Of a stretch of DNA of 64,000 bases, positions 26,157-36,126 are shown piece after piece. Position numbers and translations under genes: made by a program. The first letter of the stretch is position 1. Every line of letters starts with the position of its first letter. Source of the stretch: Labilithrix sp. (GTDB lineage: Bacteria > Myxococcota_A > Polyangia > Polyangiales > Polyangiaceae); the NCBI GenBank assembly GCA_019637195.1, contig JAHBWA010000012.1, positions 1 to 64,000 of the forward strand. Direction: 5' to 3'. The notes under the pieces are model-generated. The model saw only the letters and a list, made by a program, of their open reading frames with translations. It was not told where the DNA came from and ran no database searches.

Positions 26157-29100
26157 GAGTTCCCCTCCGACGGGGCGGCTGAGAGGCTGTACTGTTTCAC
26201 GAGTTGGGAGAGGCGCGGGCGCTTCATGCCGAGGAGCGCGGCGGCTCGGGTGATGTTCCCCTTGGTCTCCGCCAGCGCGCGGGCGATGCAGTCGCGCTCG
26301 ATCTGGCGCTTGATGTCCGAGAGCGAGACGGCGCCCTGACGGACCTGCGCGTAGGCGACGGCGGTGGCGTTCGCCTCGTCCTCGGGGAGGAGGCCGTCGC
26401 CCTCGTCGTCGTCGGCGTCGACCGAGGAGGCCGACGACGACGGCTCGCGGACGCTGGGGGGCGACAGGACGCTGGCCGACCGCAGGGAGACCGGGCCCTG
26501 CGACGTCGGGCCGGGCCCCGCCTGGGCGATCGCCCGGAGGTCGTCGACGTTGTCGATCACGTCGGTCGCCGTGATGACGGTCCCGTCCGCGAAGAGCGAG
26601 ACCGCGCGGAGCACGTTCTCGAGCTCACGGATGTTGCCGGGCCAGCGGTGGCGGTTGAACAGCTCGACGGCGTCGCTCGAGAGCTGCTTGGGCTCCTCGT
26701 TGCGCTCCACGGCGATGCGCGTGAGCAGGTGATCGGCGATCTTCGGGAGGTCGCCGAGGCGCGCGCGCAGGGCCGGCACCTCGAGGGTGATGCCGCGGAG
26801 ACGATAATAGAGGTCCTCGCGGAACTCGCCTCGCTCGACCATCGCGCGGAGGTCGCGGTGGGTCGCGCAGACGACGCGGACGTTCGCGCGGATGGGCGTG
26901 GTGCCGCCGACGCGCTCGAAGGTCTTCTCCTGGAGGACGCGCAGCAGCGCCACCTGGGTGCGCGGGGAGATGTCGCCGATCTCGTCGAGGAAGAGCGTGC
27001 CGCCCTCGGCCATCTCGAAGCGACCGCGACGACGCGCGGAGGCGCCGGTGAACGCGCCCTTCTCGTGGCCGAACAGCTCCGAGAGGAGGAGCGTCTCGAC
27101 GAGCGCGGCGCAGTTGACGCTGACGAGCGGGCCGGCGGCGCGATCGCTCGCGCGGTGGAGCGCGTCGGCGACGAGCTCCTTGCCGGTGCCGCTCTCGCCG
27201 CGGATGAGGACGGTGCTGTTCGACTTGGCGACCTTCTTGATCGCGATCGCGAGGCTGCGGATCGCCGGGTCGTCGCCGACCATCTCGCGCGAGGGGTTCG
27301 ACTCGCTGCGCGCGACGACGCGCTGCGTGCGCGGGGCCTCCTCCTCGGCGTCGGTCTCGTGCGCGAGCGACGACTGGAGCCGCGAGAGCGCGACGGTCTC
27401 GGGCTTGGCGAGGAAGGCGGCGCGGATGTCGGGCGGGAGGCCGCCCGCGACCTGATCGCGAACCGCGATGGCGCGGCAGCAGTGGGCCTGCGCGGCGAGC
27501 AGGTCTCCCGCGTCGCGGTGGAGCGTGGCGAGCAGCGAGTGGATCTCGGAGAGGAGGTCCTCCTCGCCCGATTTGCGCGCGACCTGGAGCGCCTCGTTGG
27601 CGGAGTCGAGCGCAGGCTGCCCCATCGCGCGGAGGTGAGCGGCGCGGACGATCGCGATCTCCGCCTGCGCGCGCGGGCTCTTCGCGATCTGCCCGGCGTG
27701 CTCGAGCGCGAGGCCGACCCGCGCGAGGTCGCCGTCCTCGAGGGCGACGCGCGCGGCGACGATGTGCGCCGACTCGAGGTAGTCGCGCTCACCCGATGCC
27801 TGGGCGTCGACGAGCGCGCCTTCGACCTCGCGGCGCGCGAGGTCCGTGTTGCCGCGCGCGAGCGCGATCTGCGCCGAGACCCACTTGAAGAGGGCCGAGC
27901 AGCGCGGCGGCGCGCTGCCGGAGAGCAGCTTCTTGCCGAACGCGATCGCGTGCTCGGCGTGGTCGACGAGGCCGAGGCGGAGGCGGAGGTCGGCGAGGTT
28001 GCCGATCGTCAGCGCGGTGGCGAGCCGGCCGCGGAGCGCCTGCGGGAAGTTGACCGTCTGCTCCCAGTACTGGAGCGCCGCGCCGTAGTCGTGCTGGCGG
28101 TACGCGACGAGGCCGAGGTTGGACAGCGCGTAGGCGCGCGCGCGCTCTTCCTGGAGGCGGGTGCCGTCGGCGAGCACGCGGTCGAGGAGCGTCCGCGCCT
28201 CGTCGAGGCGCCCCTTCGACAGGAGGGCGATGGCGCGGTTGAGGCGCGCGCGGAGCTCGGCGGTGATCTCTCCGGTCGACGAAGCGGTGAGCGCGTCCTC
28301 GGCGAAGTGCTCGTCCGCCAGCTCCCACGAGCCGCGGGCGAGGAGGATCTTGCCGAGGGTGCCGCGCGCGGCGAGGCGCGTACGCGGGGTGACCGCGATG
28401 TCGGCGGCGCGCATGGCGTGGCCCGCGGCCTGCTCGAGCTCGCCGCCGAGGTAGCTGACCTCGGCGCGCTCGGCGGCGACGCGCGCGGCGAGCTCGGCGT
28501 CGCCGGTGGCGGCGTTCGTCTCGGCCTTGGCGAGGCAGACGCGCGCGGCGACGAGATCGCCGAGCTGCATCAGCGCCCGCCCCATCAGGAGGCTGATCGT
28601 CGCGTCGGTCGGGTCGAGCGCGGCGGCGCTCTCGCACCAGCGCTGCGCGTCCGCGGCTTCGCCGAGGAGCAGCGAGCGCTGCGCGGCCTTCATGCGGAGC
28701 TCGAGGCCGCCCGCGCCCTCGATCGGCGCGACGACGTCGAACCAGCGCGTCGCGATCTCGGCGCTGACCTGCGGATCGCCGCCGGCCTTCAGCGCGCTGG
28801 ACACGGCCGCGTCGGCCTCGTCGAACGCGCCCGCGAGGACGAACAGCTCGGCGGCGCGCGCGAACGCCCACGGATCCGGGTTGAAGCCGCTGCCCGCGAG
28901 GCAACGCGCGACCGCGCGACGGGACTCGTCGCTCGCGGCGGACTCGAGGTCGCCGAGCTCGGCGGACGGGGAGGCAGAGACGACGCTCGCGGTGACCGAG
29001 GCGAGCCCGCTCGCGACGAGCTCGTCGACCGCTGCGGCGACGTCTCCGGAGACGAGCCTCGCCAGATCCGAGATGGGGAGCGAGCGGCCCGCGAGGGCGA

Positions 29101-29782
29101 CGCAGGTGAGGACCTCGCGCGTGACCGCGTCGAGCTCTTCGAACGCCGGCGTGGCGGCAGGGACGACCCGGCGAGCCTTCGCCCACCACGCCTCCAGCGA
29201 GCGGAGATCGACGGCGGGCAGATCGCTCTGCGCCTCTTCGGCGATCGCCGAGAGCCAGCGAAGCTTGTCGGTCGCGCCGAGCTCGGCGACGACGTCGAAC
29301 ACGCTGCTCGTGTCGGCGAACGCCGGCGGGACGCCGTCGGTGACGAAGACCAAGAGCAGCCGCGCGTTCTTCGCGAGCTCGGTCGCGACCGCGCGATCCC
29401 AGGTGCCGTCGGCGGGCAACGGCACGACGATCGCCGCGCGCTGCGCGCTGGCGGCCTCACCGATCGCGTCGGCGCACGCCGACGGCTCGAGCGGCACGGC
29501 CGGGAGCCCGAGGTGCATCGCGACCTCGCGGAAGAGGGGCGCGCCCGATCGGACCGCGGCGTCGACGGGAACGAAACCGCTCGTTCGCAGCCGGCGTGAA
29601 GCGTGGGCGACGAGCGGCGCGTGCACCTCGGAGGAGGCACGGACGACGACGACGCCCGCTTGCGCCGACACGATGCGCTCGTCGAAATCGACGAACGCTC
29701 GAGTGCTGGAAGCGGAGACCAGGGCGAGGGGGGCTGCGAGTGCCAAGCCGTCGAAACCTACTCGAAGAATTGCCCTGTTCAA
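26153..29782 (-). CDS. Sigma-54 activator with degenerate ATPase/TPR sensor region
   Basis: A 1209-residue regulator. Residues ~1-330 resemble a STAND-type NTPase module without a clear P-loop. Residues ~340-790 are a long series of TPR-like helical pairs. The sigma-54 AAA+ domain (~835-1075) is intact: Walker A GESGTGKE at 862-869, GAFTGA at 909-914, FLDEIGD, and an R-finger region near [12 protein letters not shown] Fis-type helix-turn-helix ends the protein ([19 protein letters not shown]). It should open sigma-54 promoters when its sensor region is triggered, perhaps by a protein partner. The TTG at 29782 is uncertain; no ribosome site supports it. The lipoprotein gene at 26156 overlaps its stop. 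Confidence 0.85.
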   Translation of the reverse strand: MNRAILRVGFDGLALAAPLALVSASSTRAFVDFDERIVSAQAGVVVVRASSEVHAPLVAHASRRLRTSGFVPVDAAVRSGAPLFREVAMHLGLPAVPLEPSACADAIGEAASAQRAAIVVPLPADGTWDRAVATELAKNARLLLVFVTDGVPPAFADTSSVFDVVAELGATDKLRWLSAIAEEAQSDLPAVDLRSLEAWWAKARRVVPAATPAFEELDAVTREVLTCVALAGRSLPISDLARLVSGDVAAAVDELVASGLASVTASVVSASPSAELGDLESAASDESRRAVARCLAGSGFNPDPWAFARAAELFVLAGAFDEADAAVSSALKAGGDPQVSAEIATRWFDVVAPIEGAGGLELRMKAAQRSLLLGEAADAQRWCESAAALDPTDATISLLMGRALMQLGDLVAARVCLAKAETNAATGDAELAARVAAERAEVSYLGGELEQAAGHAMRAADIAVTPRTRLAARGTLGKILLARGSWELADEHFAEDALTASSTGEITAELRARLNRAIALLSKGRLDEARTLLDRVLADGTRLQEERARAYALSNLGLVAYRQHDYGAALQYWEQTVNFPQALRGRLATALTIGNLADLRLRLGLVDHAEHAIAFGKKLLSGSAPPRCSALFKWVSAQIALARGNTDLARREVEGALVDAQASGERDYLESAHIVAARVALEDGDLARVGLALEHAGQIAKSPRAQAEIAIVRAAHLRAMGQPALDSANEALQVARKSGEEDLLSEIHSLLATLHRDAGDLLAAQAHCCRAIAVRDQVAGGLPPDIRAAFLAKPETVALSRLQSSLAHETDAEEEAPRTQRVVARSESNPSREMVGDDPAIRSLAIAIKKVAKSNSTVLIRGESGTGKELVADALHRASDRAAGPLVSVNCAALVETLLLSELFGHEKGAFTGASARRRGRFEMAEGGTLFLDEIGDISPRTQVALLRVLQEKTFERVGGTTPIRANVRVVCATHRDLRAMVERGEFREDLYYRLRGITLEVPALRARLGDLPKIADHLLTRIAVERNEEPKQLSSDAVELFNRHRWPGNIRELENVLRAVSLFADGTVITATDVIDNVDDLRAIAQAGPGPTSQGPVSLRSASVLSPPSVREPSSSASSVDADDDEGDGLLPEDEANATAVAYAQVRQGAVSLSDIKRQIERDCIARALAETKGNITRAAALLGMKRPRLSQLVKQYSLSAAPSEGNS

Positions 29783-30080
29783 GGCGACGGCCCCATTTCG
29801 ATCGCTGCTCTCGAGACCTCGTCGAAAGAGGCCTGAAATCAGCTGGTTATGGCGGAGGATGAGGTCGAGCCAGCGTCCTTCGTGGTCCGGGAGGGAGGCT
29901 CGGGGAGCGAGCCCCCTTCGCGGCGCGCGAAGTTACTGCTCAACAAGGCAAGGAACGCTCCACCTTGAGGGTGGGCCGGCTGAGCTATGCAAATGTATGA
30001 AATTGCGTTGGTTCGGCTGGGGTAGCTCCGAGCCGGAGCGCGACCGTCAACGCACGCACACGCCTCGTGCGCTCATGGCG
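29783..30080. other. Intergenic region upstream of the sigma-54 activator
   Basis: About 300 bases with no supported gene. It is less GC-rich than average near 29985-30020. An inverted repeat CCACC-TTGAG-GGTGG lies at 29960-29974 and may be a regulator site or the terminator of the gene at 30081. No -24/-12 box was found in front of the activator gene. Confidence 0.35.
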
Positions 30081-30959
30081 TCATTTTCGGGATCTGCGTG
30101 AATGTGTGCCTTGAGCCGCCTTCGGCGCCTCGCGAGTCGATTGACGCAGTGCGCGACGGAGCACCTCGCCGACCTCGGCGATCTGGTCCTCGGGGGCGTC
30201 GCCGATGCGCGCGGCGATCGGGAGCTGAGCGAGGCCGCTCGCGATGAAGAGCGGCAGCGCGCTCGGGAGGCGCTCGCCGAGGAGCTCGAGCTGGCGCTCG
30301 ATGGCCCCGGCGTCCCCGCGGCGGACGGGGCCGGTGAACGCTTCCGGGAAACCGAGCGCCTCGACGTTCTCCGCGACGCTGCGGAGGAGCGGCCCGAGCA
30401 TCTTCGGCGCCTCCGCGCGCGGGACGCCCGAGACGACGAGCAGCTCCACGCCGATCGCCGCCAGCGCTGCCGCTCCGTTGGCCACGAGGCCCGCCGCGGC
30501 GTGGTAGCCGACGGTGTCGAGCTTCGCGAACGTGCGCGGGGTCATGCCGAGCTTCTTGGCGACGGCGCGCGCGCGCTTCTCCGCGGCGGGCTCCCCCTTC
30601 ACGTGGACGTGGCCGCGCGCGAGCGTCGGGAACGACGACGGCGACGCGAAGGCGATCATCGGGTGCATCTGCGCGATGCCGGCGCAGACGCCGCGGAGCG
30701 GCTCGAGGGCCTCGGCCGGGAGGGAGCCGGCGTTGTGGACGACCACCGCGTTGCGCGGCACGACGCCGGACGTCGCGAGGTCCGCCGCGACGGGAGCGAG
30801 CTGACGGTCGCGGAGCGCGAGGACGATGATCGACGCGTCGATGCGCGTCGTGGGGACGCCCTTGCGCGCCGGGCGGAGGGTCACCGGGGTGCCGCGCTTC
30901 CGGAGCGCGGCGGCGAGAGCGCGACCGACCTTGCCGGCGCCGAGGATGAAGACCTTCAT
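30081..30959 (-). CDS. DUF2520 Rossmann-like NAD(P)-binding protein
   Basis: A 292-residue cytoplasmic protein. It begins MKVFILGAGKVGRALAAAL, a Rossmann GxGxxG nucleotide-binding loop, and has the F420/ketopantoate-reductase-like order typical of DUF2520 proteins: VVVHNAGSLPAEALEPL, AQMHPMIAFA, and the helical C-terminal half (GYHAAAGLVANGAAALAA). It is expected to act as an NAD(P)-dependent reductase or dehydrogenase; the substrate is unknown. It lies 91 bases downstream of nadD on the same strand and may be in one operon with it. Confidence 0.82.
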   Translation of the reverse strand: MKVFILGAGKVGRALAAALRKRGTPVTLRPARKGVPTTRIDASIIVLALRDRQLAPVAADLATSGVVPRNAVVVHNAGSLPAEALEPLRGVCAGIAQMHPMIAFASPSSFPTLARGHVHVKGEPAAEKRARAVAKKLGMTPRTFAKLDTVGYHAAAGLVANGAAALAAIGVELLVVSGVPRAEAPKMLGPLLRSVAENVEALGFPEAFTGPVRRGDAGAIERQLELLGERLPSALPLFIASGLAQLPIAARIGDAPEDQIAEVGEVLRRALRQSTREAPKAAQGTHSRRSRK

Positions 30960-31050
30960 CGTGGGCGCATCCTAGAGCACGACGCGTCCGGCTCCAGTCC
31001 TCTTTCGCGGAACGGCGCTCTGCGCTCCGGATCCGGAATCGCGCGCCGGA

Positions 31051-31776
31051 TCAGGGCGCGGGCGAGGTCGCGTAGAGGCCGCGCGCGCGCGCGTACTCGA
31101 TGACCGCCGGCGGCACGAGCTCGTCGAGACCTTGGAGATCGCCGCCTCCGGCGAGCCGCGCGCGGACCTCCGTGCTCGAGATGTCGGGCAGCACGGGCGG
31201 CGGCGCGTGCGGATAGTCGACGCCCACGCGGCCGAGGACGATCGGCGGCGCGAGCGCCGTGATGCGATCGAAGCCGTGCCACTTCGACGACTCCAGGAGG
31301 ATGTCCGCGCCCACGACGAGTCGCAGCGGCTTGTCCGGATGAAGCGCGCGAAGGTGCTCGATCGTGCGGAGCGTGCGGCTCTCGCCGCCGAGCTCCTCCT
31401 CGACGCGTGAGACCTGGACGCGAGGGAGCCAGCCCATCGCGAGCTCGCACATCGCCACGCGATCGTCGTAGGGCGCGAGGGCCTTCGCGAACGGGTGCTT
31501 GAACGTCGGCACCACGAGGAGCCGCTCGACGTCGAAGCGCGCCAGCACGACCGCGAGCGCCAGCACGTGGGAGAGGTGCGGCGGGTTGAAGCTCCCGCCG
31601 AACACGCCGACGATCGGCGCCCCCGCGCTCGGCGCGCCGGTGGCACCCCGCGAGCCGCTGGCGTCCCGCGGCGCGCTCGCGCCTCGCGAGCCGCTGGCGT
31701 CCCGCGGCGCGCTCGCACCTCGCGAGCCGCTGGCGTCTCGCGGCGCGCTCGCGCCTCGCGAGCCGCGGCCGCTCAA
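31051..31776 (-). CDS. nadD: Nicotinate-nucleotide adenylyltransferase with repeat-bearing N-terminus
   Basis: A 241-residue enzyme making deamido-NAD from nicotinate mononucleotide and ATP, in NAD synthesis. The core begins IVGVFGGSFNPPHLSH (nucleotidyltransferase HxxH-type motif). It goes on through RLLVVPTFKHPFAK, LVVGADILLESSKW and the closing DISSTEVRARL. No ATG precedes the core closely. The best start is the TTG at 31776, overlapping the stop of the gene upstream (TTGA). That start adds ~55 residues, mostly three in-frame copies of a 12-residue unit (SGSRGASAPRDA). Normal NadD starts directly at the GGSF core, so this extension is odd and the start is uncertain. Confidence 0.85.
   Translation of the reverse strand: MSGRGSRGASAPRDASGSRGASAPRDASGSRGASAPRDASGSRGATGAPSAGAPIVGVFGGSFNPPHLSHVLALAVVLARFDVERLLVVPTFKHPFAKALAPYDDRVAMCELAMGWLPRVQVSRVEEELGGESRTLRTIEHLRALHPDKPLRLVVGADILLESSKWHGFDRITALAPPIVLGRVGVDYPHAPPPVLPDISSTEVRARLAGGGDLQGLDELVPPAVIEYARARGLYATSPAP
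31651..31758. repeat. 36-base tandem repeat in the nadD N-terminus, three copies
   Basis: Units of 36 bases at 31651, 31687 and 31723 (each starting CGAGCCGCTGGCGTC), followed by a partial fourth. The period is a multiple of three, so copy-number change keeps nadD in frame. The array lies exactly between the stop of the upstream gene and the nadD catalytic core. Confidence 0.85.
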
Positions 31777-32384
31777 GGCTCCTCGGCGTGAGACGCGGCG
31801 CTCGGCGTGCCGAGCGCCTCGCGGTGGGTCGGCTTCCCGGCCGCGTCGTAGATCGTCACGACGACCTCTTGCTGCTCGTCGTCGAGGACGGCGAGGCCCC
31901 CGCCGCGCGATCCGATCGGCCCGGGGGTGACGAACCAGCGCGCGCCGACGGCGCGGATCTGCGGGCCCTCGCTCTTGCCGTAGAGGAGGATGTTCGCCGC
32001 GACGATGTCCTCCTCCTCGAGCTGCGACTTGTCGTAAACGAGCACGGCGACGCGATCGCCGACCATCTCGATCGTCCGCGCGACCTGCTCGGGCAGGGCC
32101 TCGAGCGCCTTCAGTCGGAGGCGGGCGCGCTCGGTGGCGACGAAGCGATCGATCGTTTGCGGTGTCCCCTTCAGCGCGACGGTCGCCGCGCGCGCCCACG
32201 CACCCTCGTCGCTCGGATCGTCCCCGACGAGCTTCCGAGCCCACGCCGCCACCGCGCGATCGAGCGCGCCGTCGTTGCCGATGTAGATCGCGCGGTGGAC
32301 GCGGACTCCGTTCAACAGGAACTCGGCGGCGCGTCCGAGCGCGCCGACATCTCCACCGGCTGGACCGAGCAGACCGAGCCGCAT
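31773..32384 (-). CDS. Hypothetical cytoplasmic protein upstream of nadD
   Basis: A 203-residue protein starting MRLGLLGPAGGDVGALGRA. The ATG at 32384 is the first start followed by protein-like sequence; the open frame further up crosses the 18-base repeat region and looks spurious. Predicted mixed alpha/beta, with LNGVRVHRAIYIGNDGALDR and RTIEMVGDRVAVLVYDKSQL. The first part hints at a phosphoesterase- or Rossmann-like fold (GPAGGD, YIGNDG), but metal ligands are not clear, so I leave it unassigned. It is coupled to nadD by the overlap of its stop with the TTG start. Confidence 0.7.
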   Translation of the reverse strand: MRLGLLGPAGGDVGALGRAAEFLLNGVRVHRAIYIGNDGALDRAVAAWARKLVGDDPSDEGAWARAATVALKGTPQTIDRFVATERARLRLKALEALPEQVARTIEMVGDRVAVLVYDKSQLEEEDIVAANILLYGKSEGPQIRAVGARWFVTPGPIGSRGGGLAVLDDEQQEVVVTIYDAAGKPTHREALGTPSAASHAEEP

Positions 32385-32564
32385 CGCGTTGCCGACAGTG
32401 TCCCGACGCGCGGATCGAAAGTAAAGCGCCGTCCTCCGCCTCGCTCGAGCGCATGCGGCTCGGGCGCGCCTCCCGGTGACGGATCGTCTCGCGCGTGGCC
32501 ATGGCGCTGGAGCGACGCCCACGCTGTCGGCATGGGCGCGCATGCGGTAGTCTCCACGCGTCAG

Positions 32565-32612
32565 CTCGAGGAGGGCGATGATCTCGAGGAGGGCGATGAT
32601 CTCGAGGAGGGC
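32565..32612. repeat. 18-base tandem repeat carrying RBS and start codon
   Basis: Units CTCGAGGAGGGCGATGAT at 32565-32582 and 32583-32600, with a partial third at 32601-32612. Each full unit contains an AGGAGG ribosome site and an ATG, so the lipoprotein gene at 32578 has two equivalent in-frame starts six codons apart. Confidence 0.85.
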
Positions 32613-34299
32613 CGCGGCGGCGCTGATGATCGCGGGCGTGCTCGCGGCGTGCTCGAACGTCCCCGAGGTGCGGCCGTCGTGCGTCGAGACGGGCTGCGGT
32701 CCGCATGGCAAGTGCTCGATCACGGGCCCGGAGCCGGTGTGCGAGTGCGAGCTCGGGTACGCGGGCCCGACGTGCGCCGTGTGCGCTCCCGGCTTCCAGG
32801 ACGACGACGGGAACGGGTTCTGTTCGGGGGCGTGCGCGGACGTGACGTGCGGTCCGCACGAGCGCTGCAGCGCGCAGTCGGGGCGTCCCGTCTGCGGGTG
32901 CGTGGTCGGCTACTCGCGCCCCGAGGAAGGCGGGCGCTGCGTCTTCACGGGCGGGCCGGTCGATCCGTCGTTCACCGACCCGCAGCCGGACGGCTGGGTG
33001 ACGAGCGGGGGCGCGACGATCGAGCGCGGGAACCCGCCCGACGTTCGCGGCGGCGACGGCTGGGCGCGCATGAACGGGGCGGCCGAGGTGTCCCAGTCGT
33101 TCGAGATGCCGACCTTCGCGGACGCCGAGCCGCTGGCCGTCGAGATCGAGCTCGCGTGCTCGCGGGTCGGCGCTTGCGATAGCGTCGACAGCGGCTTCGC
33201 GCTCGCGTTCGACGGTCGTCTGCTCGAGCGCCCCCTGCCGCTCGGCGTTACGCCGGATCCGCAGACGGTCCGAGCCTGCCTCGGGGAAGCGGCCTTCGGG
33301 AGGCGTCTCCAGTTCGGGCTTCGCACGTTCCCCGCGGGCGAGCTCGTCAGGCCCCGGTTCGCGGACGCGTTCTTCGGGCGCGTGCAGTTCGTCCCGTCGC
33401 CCGAGTGCGCCGCTCCCGGGACGGTGAAGAACGGCGACTTCGAGGCGGGCGCCTGGGAGCACGGGCCCGGTGTGGTCTACGTCGAAGAGAGCGGGACGCG
33501 CTCGGCGCACCTCACCGCCGTGTGCAACGTGATGGAGGCGGAGATCCGCACGGCGATCTCCGTGCCGACCGCCGACTCGCTCCCTCGCCCAGCGCTGGCG
33601 TTCTCGCTCGACGGCGCGCGGTCCGTCGAGGTGGGCGTGCGGATCGACGGACGGCTCGTCGGTCTGGTGCCGGCGTCGGGCGCCGAGGGGAAGGCCGTCG
33701 TTTGCCTCCCGGAATGGACCCGCGGCCACACCTTCGACATGGCGGTCAGCGTCGAGTCGCCCGGGGCTTGTACCGCGGGGACGTCGGGGACCGCGCGCGT
33801 GGACGACTTCGTCGTGATCTCGGACCCGTCGTGCGTCGACGAGACGGTGCCCAACGGCGGCTTCGAGCGAGCCGGCGTCGTGACGTGGACGGGCCGAGCG
33901 CTCGGCGGCCGGCGCGTCGTGACGGACCCGGCCGCCGCGCGCTCCGGAGCGGCCTATCTGGAGGTCCGCGCGGACGCGCGGCTAGCGACCGGCACGGCGC
34001 CCCTCCGCGCGCCCGACGCGGTGGGCGGCGCCGCGCTGAAGCTGTGGTACCGGCTCCCCGGCACGGCGGTCGCCTCGGTCGGTGCGGACGTGGCTCCCAC
34101 GCCCAGGAGCGCGGTGCCGCTGCCGCCGTCCCCGGTGTGGCGCCCCTGGCGCGTGTGCCTCGGCCGTCACGCGTGGGGGCGCCGCATCGAGACCGCGATC
34201 GCCGTCGAGCCGGCGCCCTCCCACGGCGAAGGGCCTCCGAGCGCGCTCGATGTCGACGATCTCGAGATCGCGCCCGATCCGTCGTGTCCGCTCGAGTGA
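32578..34299 (+). CDS. EGF-like Cys-rich lipoprotein, first paralog
   Basis: A 573-residue surface lipoprotein. Two starts (32578, 32596) come from an 18-base tandem repeat; either gives a signal peptide ending GVLAAC. Residues ~35-125 are EGF-like, with many Cys: CGPHGKCSITG, VCECELGYAGPTC, FCSGACADVTCGPHERC. The rest is beta-rich and repeats the pattern 'DPSC ... NGxFE ... W', as in jelly-roll carbohydrate-binding-like modules (~270 and ~415). It ends LEIAPDPSCPLE. The neighbour at 34423 is a clear paralog. A role in adhesion or surface binding is inferred from domain type only. Confidence 0.78.
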   Translation: MISRRAMISRRAAAALMIAGVLAACSNVPEVRPSCVETGCGPHGKCSITGPEPVCECELGYAGPTCAVCAPGFQDDDGNGFCSGACADVTCGPHERCSAQSGRPVCGCVVGYSRPEEGGRCVFTGGPVDPSFTDPQPDGWVTSGGATIERGNPPDVRGGDGWARMNGAAEVSQSFEMPTFADAEPLAVEIELACSRVGACDSVDSGFALAFDGRLLERPLPLGVTPDPQTVRACLGEAAFGRRLQFGLRTFPAGELVRPRFADAFFGRVQFVPSPECAAPGTVKNGDFEAGAWEHGPGVVYVEESGTRSAHLTAVCNVMEAEIRTAISVPTADSLPRPALAFSLDGARSVEVGVRIDGRLVGLVPASGAEGKAVVCLPEWTRGHTFDMAVSVESPGACTAGTSGTARVDDFVVISDPSCVDETVPNGGFERAGVVTWTGRALGGRRVVTDPAAARSGAAYLEVRADARLATGTAPLRAPDAVGGAALKLWYRLPGTAVASVGADVAPTPRSAVPLPPSPVWRPWRVCLGRHAWGRRIETAIAVEPAPSHGEGPPSALDVDDLEIAPDPSCPLE

Positions 34300-34422
34300 G
34301 CCGCGGGTGACTTTGCGAGAGCCGCGCCGATCCACGCCGCGTCCCACCGTCGAGGGTGACCAGCCGCGGCGCGTCGCCTCGCGTGGCCTCCCGTGGGCTC
34401 GCGTGCTTGACTCTGCCCGGCC

Positions 34423-36126
34423 ATGAAGTGGCTCGCCGCAGCGCTGACCGTCGCCGGTGCCGTCGTGGCGTGCTCGAACATCCCCGGCGACGGCCCGTCG
34501 TGCCTCGAGACAATGTGCAGTATGCATGGATCCTGCTCGGTCGCCGGGCCGCGACCGGTCTGCATCTGCGAGCCAGGATACGGCGGGCCGGAGTGCGCGG
34601 ACTGCGCTCCCGGCTTTCAGGACAACGACGGCAACGGGTTCTGCGCGCCCGCGTGCCGCGAGATGAGCTGCGGACCGCACGAGCGCTGCAGCGACGCCTC
34701 GGGGCGCGCGGTGTGCGCGTGCGTCGTCGGGTACTCGCGGATGCCTGGCGGGGGGTGCTTCTTCACGGGCGGTCCCGTCGATCCCGATTTCAGCCGTCCG
34801 GAGCTCGACGCCTGGCGCGCGCGCGGCCGGGCGCGCCTCGACCCGACGACCGCGGTCGGCAGCCGGCGCGGCTGGGCGCGCTTCGGCGGCTTCGGCGAGG
34901 TGGCTCAGACGTTCGAGATGCCGGCGTACGCCGACGCGGAGCCGCTGGCGCTGGAGCTCGAGCTCGACTGCCTCCGCGGCGGCGCCTGCGCGAACACGCG
35001 CCGATGGCTGTCGATCGTGTTCGACGGGTGGCTGGCCGACCAGGCCTTCTTCTCGCAGGGCGGGCAGGCCATCGTTCGGAGGATCTGCCTCGGCGAGCGC
35101 GCGTTCGGGCGCGTGCTCACCTTCGGTTTCCGCGCCTATCCGGCTGGGCCGCCGGCGGGCGACCGAGAGGACGCCCTCATCGGTCGTGCGCGGTTCGTCC
35201 CGTCCCGGCGATGCCCCGAGCCGGGGACCGTGAGGTACGGCGACTTCGAGGAGGGCGCCTGGGACGCCGACGATTGGGAGAGCGCCGGCGTGGTCGAGGA
35301 GGACGGGACACGCATAGGGCGCCTCGTGCAGACGTGCACCCCACGACAGCCGGCCGTGATGACGACCTCGATGTCCGTCCCGGAGGCGCTGACGCAGCCC
35401 GCGCTCGCCTTCTCGCTGCAGGGGACGCCGAACGAGCTCGCCTACGTGGAGGTCGACGGAGCGCGCCTCGGTCAAGTGCGCGGGACGGGCGCGTGGGAGG
35501 ACGTGGTGCTGTGCCTGCCGCGCTCGTCGTCGGGGCTCGCGCTCCGCCTCGGCGTCGAAGCCGCGGCCGCGTGCGCGCCGCCGGAGCGCAACGTCGTTCA
35601 GGTCGACGACTTCGTGCTTCGGTCCGATCCGTCGTGTGGGGGCGAGAGCGTCAGCGACAGCGGGTTCGAGGGTCGCGGTCCCGCCTCGCCCTGGTACGGC
35701 ACGCCTTACCGCGTGGCCGTGGTCACGGAGCCGCTCTCCGCCCACTCCGGCTCCTCGTTCCTCCGCCTCGAGCCGCGTTGCCACCCGCGCGAGGAGGCGA
35801 GCTGGGGGTCGACCATGCTTCAGGTCCCGAGCCGCCCCGCCGGCGCGACCGGCGGGGCGGCGCTCAAGCTCTGGTACCGCCTCGCAGCGCCGGCGATCGT
35901 CGACGTGACCGCCGGCGAGGTCGGCGCGAGCGGGAGGCGCCGTCTTCCCATGGCCACGGCGTGGACGGAGGCCGTGTTCTGTCTCCCGAGCCACTCGTGG
36001 GGGCGTCAGACCGGAATCCAGATCGACGTCGCGCCCGTCGCGGCGCGGAACGGCGGCTGCGCGCCGGCGTACCTCGACCTCGACGATCTGTCGATCGCGC
36101 CGGATCCGTCCTGCCCGCTCGATTGA
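34423..36126 (+). CDS. EGF-like Cys-rich lipoprotein, second paralog
   Basis: A 567-residue paralog of the preceding protein with the same order. The lipoprotein signal ends AVVAC, and the EGF-like Cys cluster (CSMHGSCSVAG, CICEPGYGGPEC, CGPHERCSDASG) comes next. Then follow FTGGPVDPDFS, two NGDFE-like beta modules (here YGDFEEGAW and DSGFEGRG), and the end SIAPDPSCPLD. The two genes diverge at many positions, so the duplication is not recent. No Shine-Dalgarno is visible before the ATG. 123 bases separate the two genes, so they may be co-transcribed. Confidence 0.78.
   Translation: MKWLAAALTVAGAVVACSNIPGDGPSCLETMCSMHGSCSVAGPRPVCICEPGYGGPECADCAPGFQDNDGNGFCAPACREMSCGPHERCSDASGRAVCACVVGYSRMPGGGCFFTGGPVDPDFSRPELDAWRARGRARLDPTTAVGSRRGWARFGGFGEVAQTFEMPAYADAEPLALELELDCLRGGACANTRRWLSIVFDGWLADQAFFSQGGQAIVRRICLGERAFGRVLTFGFRAYPAGPPAGDREDALIGRARFVPSRRCPEPGTVRYGDFEEGAWDADDWESAGVVEEDGTRIGRLVQTCTPRQPAVMTTSMSVPEALTQPALAFSLQGTPNELAYVEVDGARLGQVRGTGAWEDVVLCLPRSSSGLALRLGVEAAAACAPPERNVVQVDDFVLRSDPSCGGESVSDSGFEGRGPASPWYGTPYRVAVVTEPLSAHSGSSFLRLEPRCHPREEASWGSTMLQVPSRPAGATGGAALKLWYRLAAPAIVDVTAGEVGASGRRRLPMATAWTEAVFCLPSHSWGRQTGIQIDVAPVAARNGGCAPAYLDLDDLSIAPDPSCPLD

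Noticed and set aside
34388-34405. Sigma-54-like box before the second EGF-like lipoprotein (TGGCCTCCCGTGGGCT)
   Set aside because: The GG-GC spacing fits, but the -12 box reads GGGC instead of TTGC and no activator site is near.
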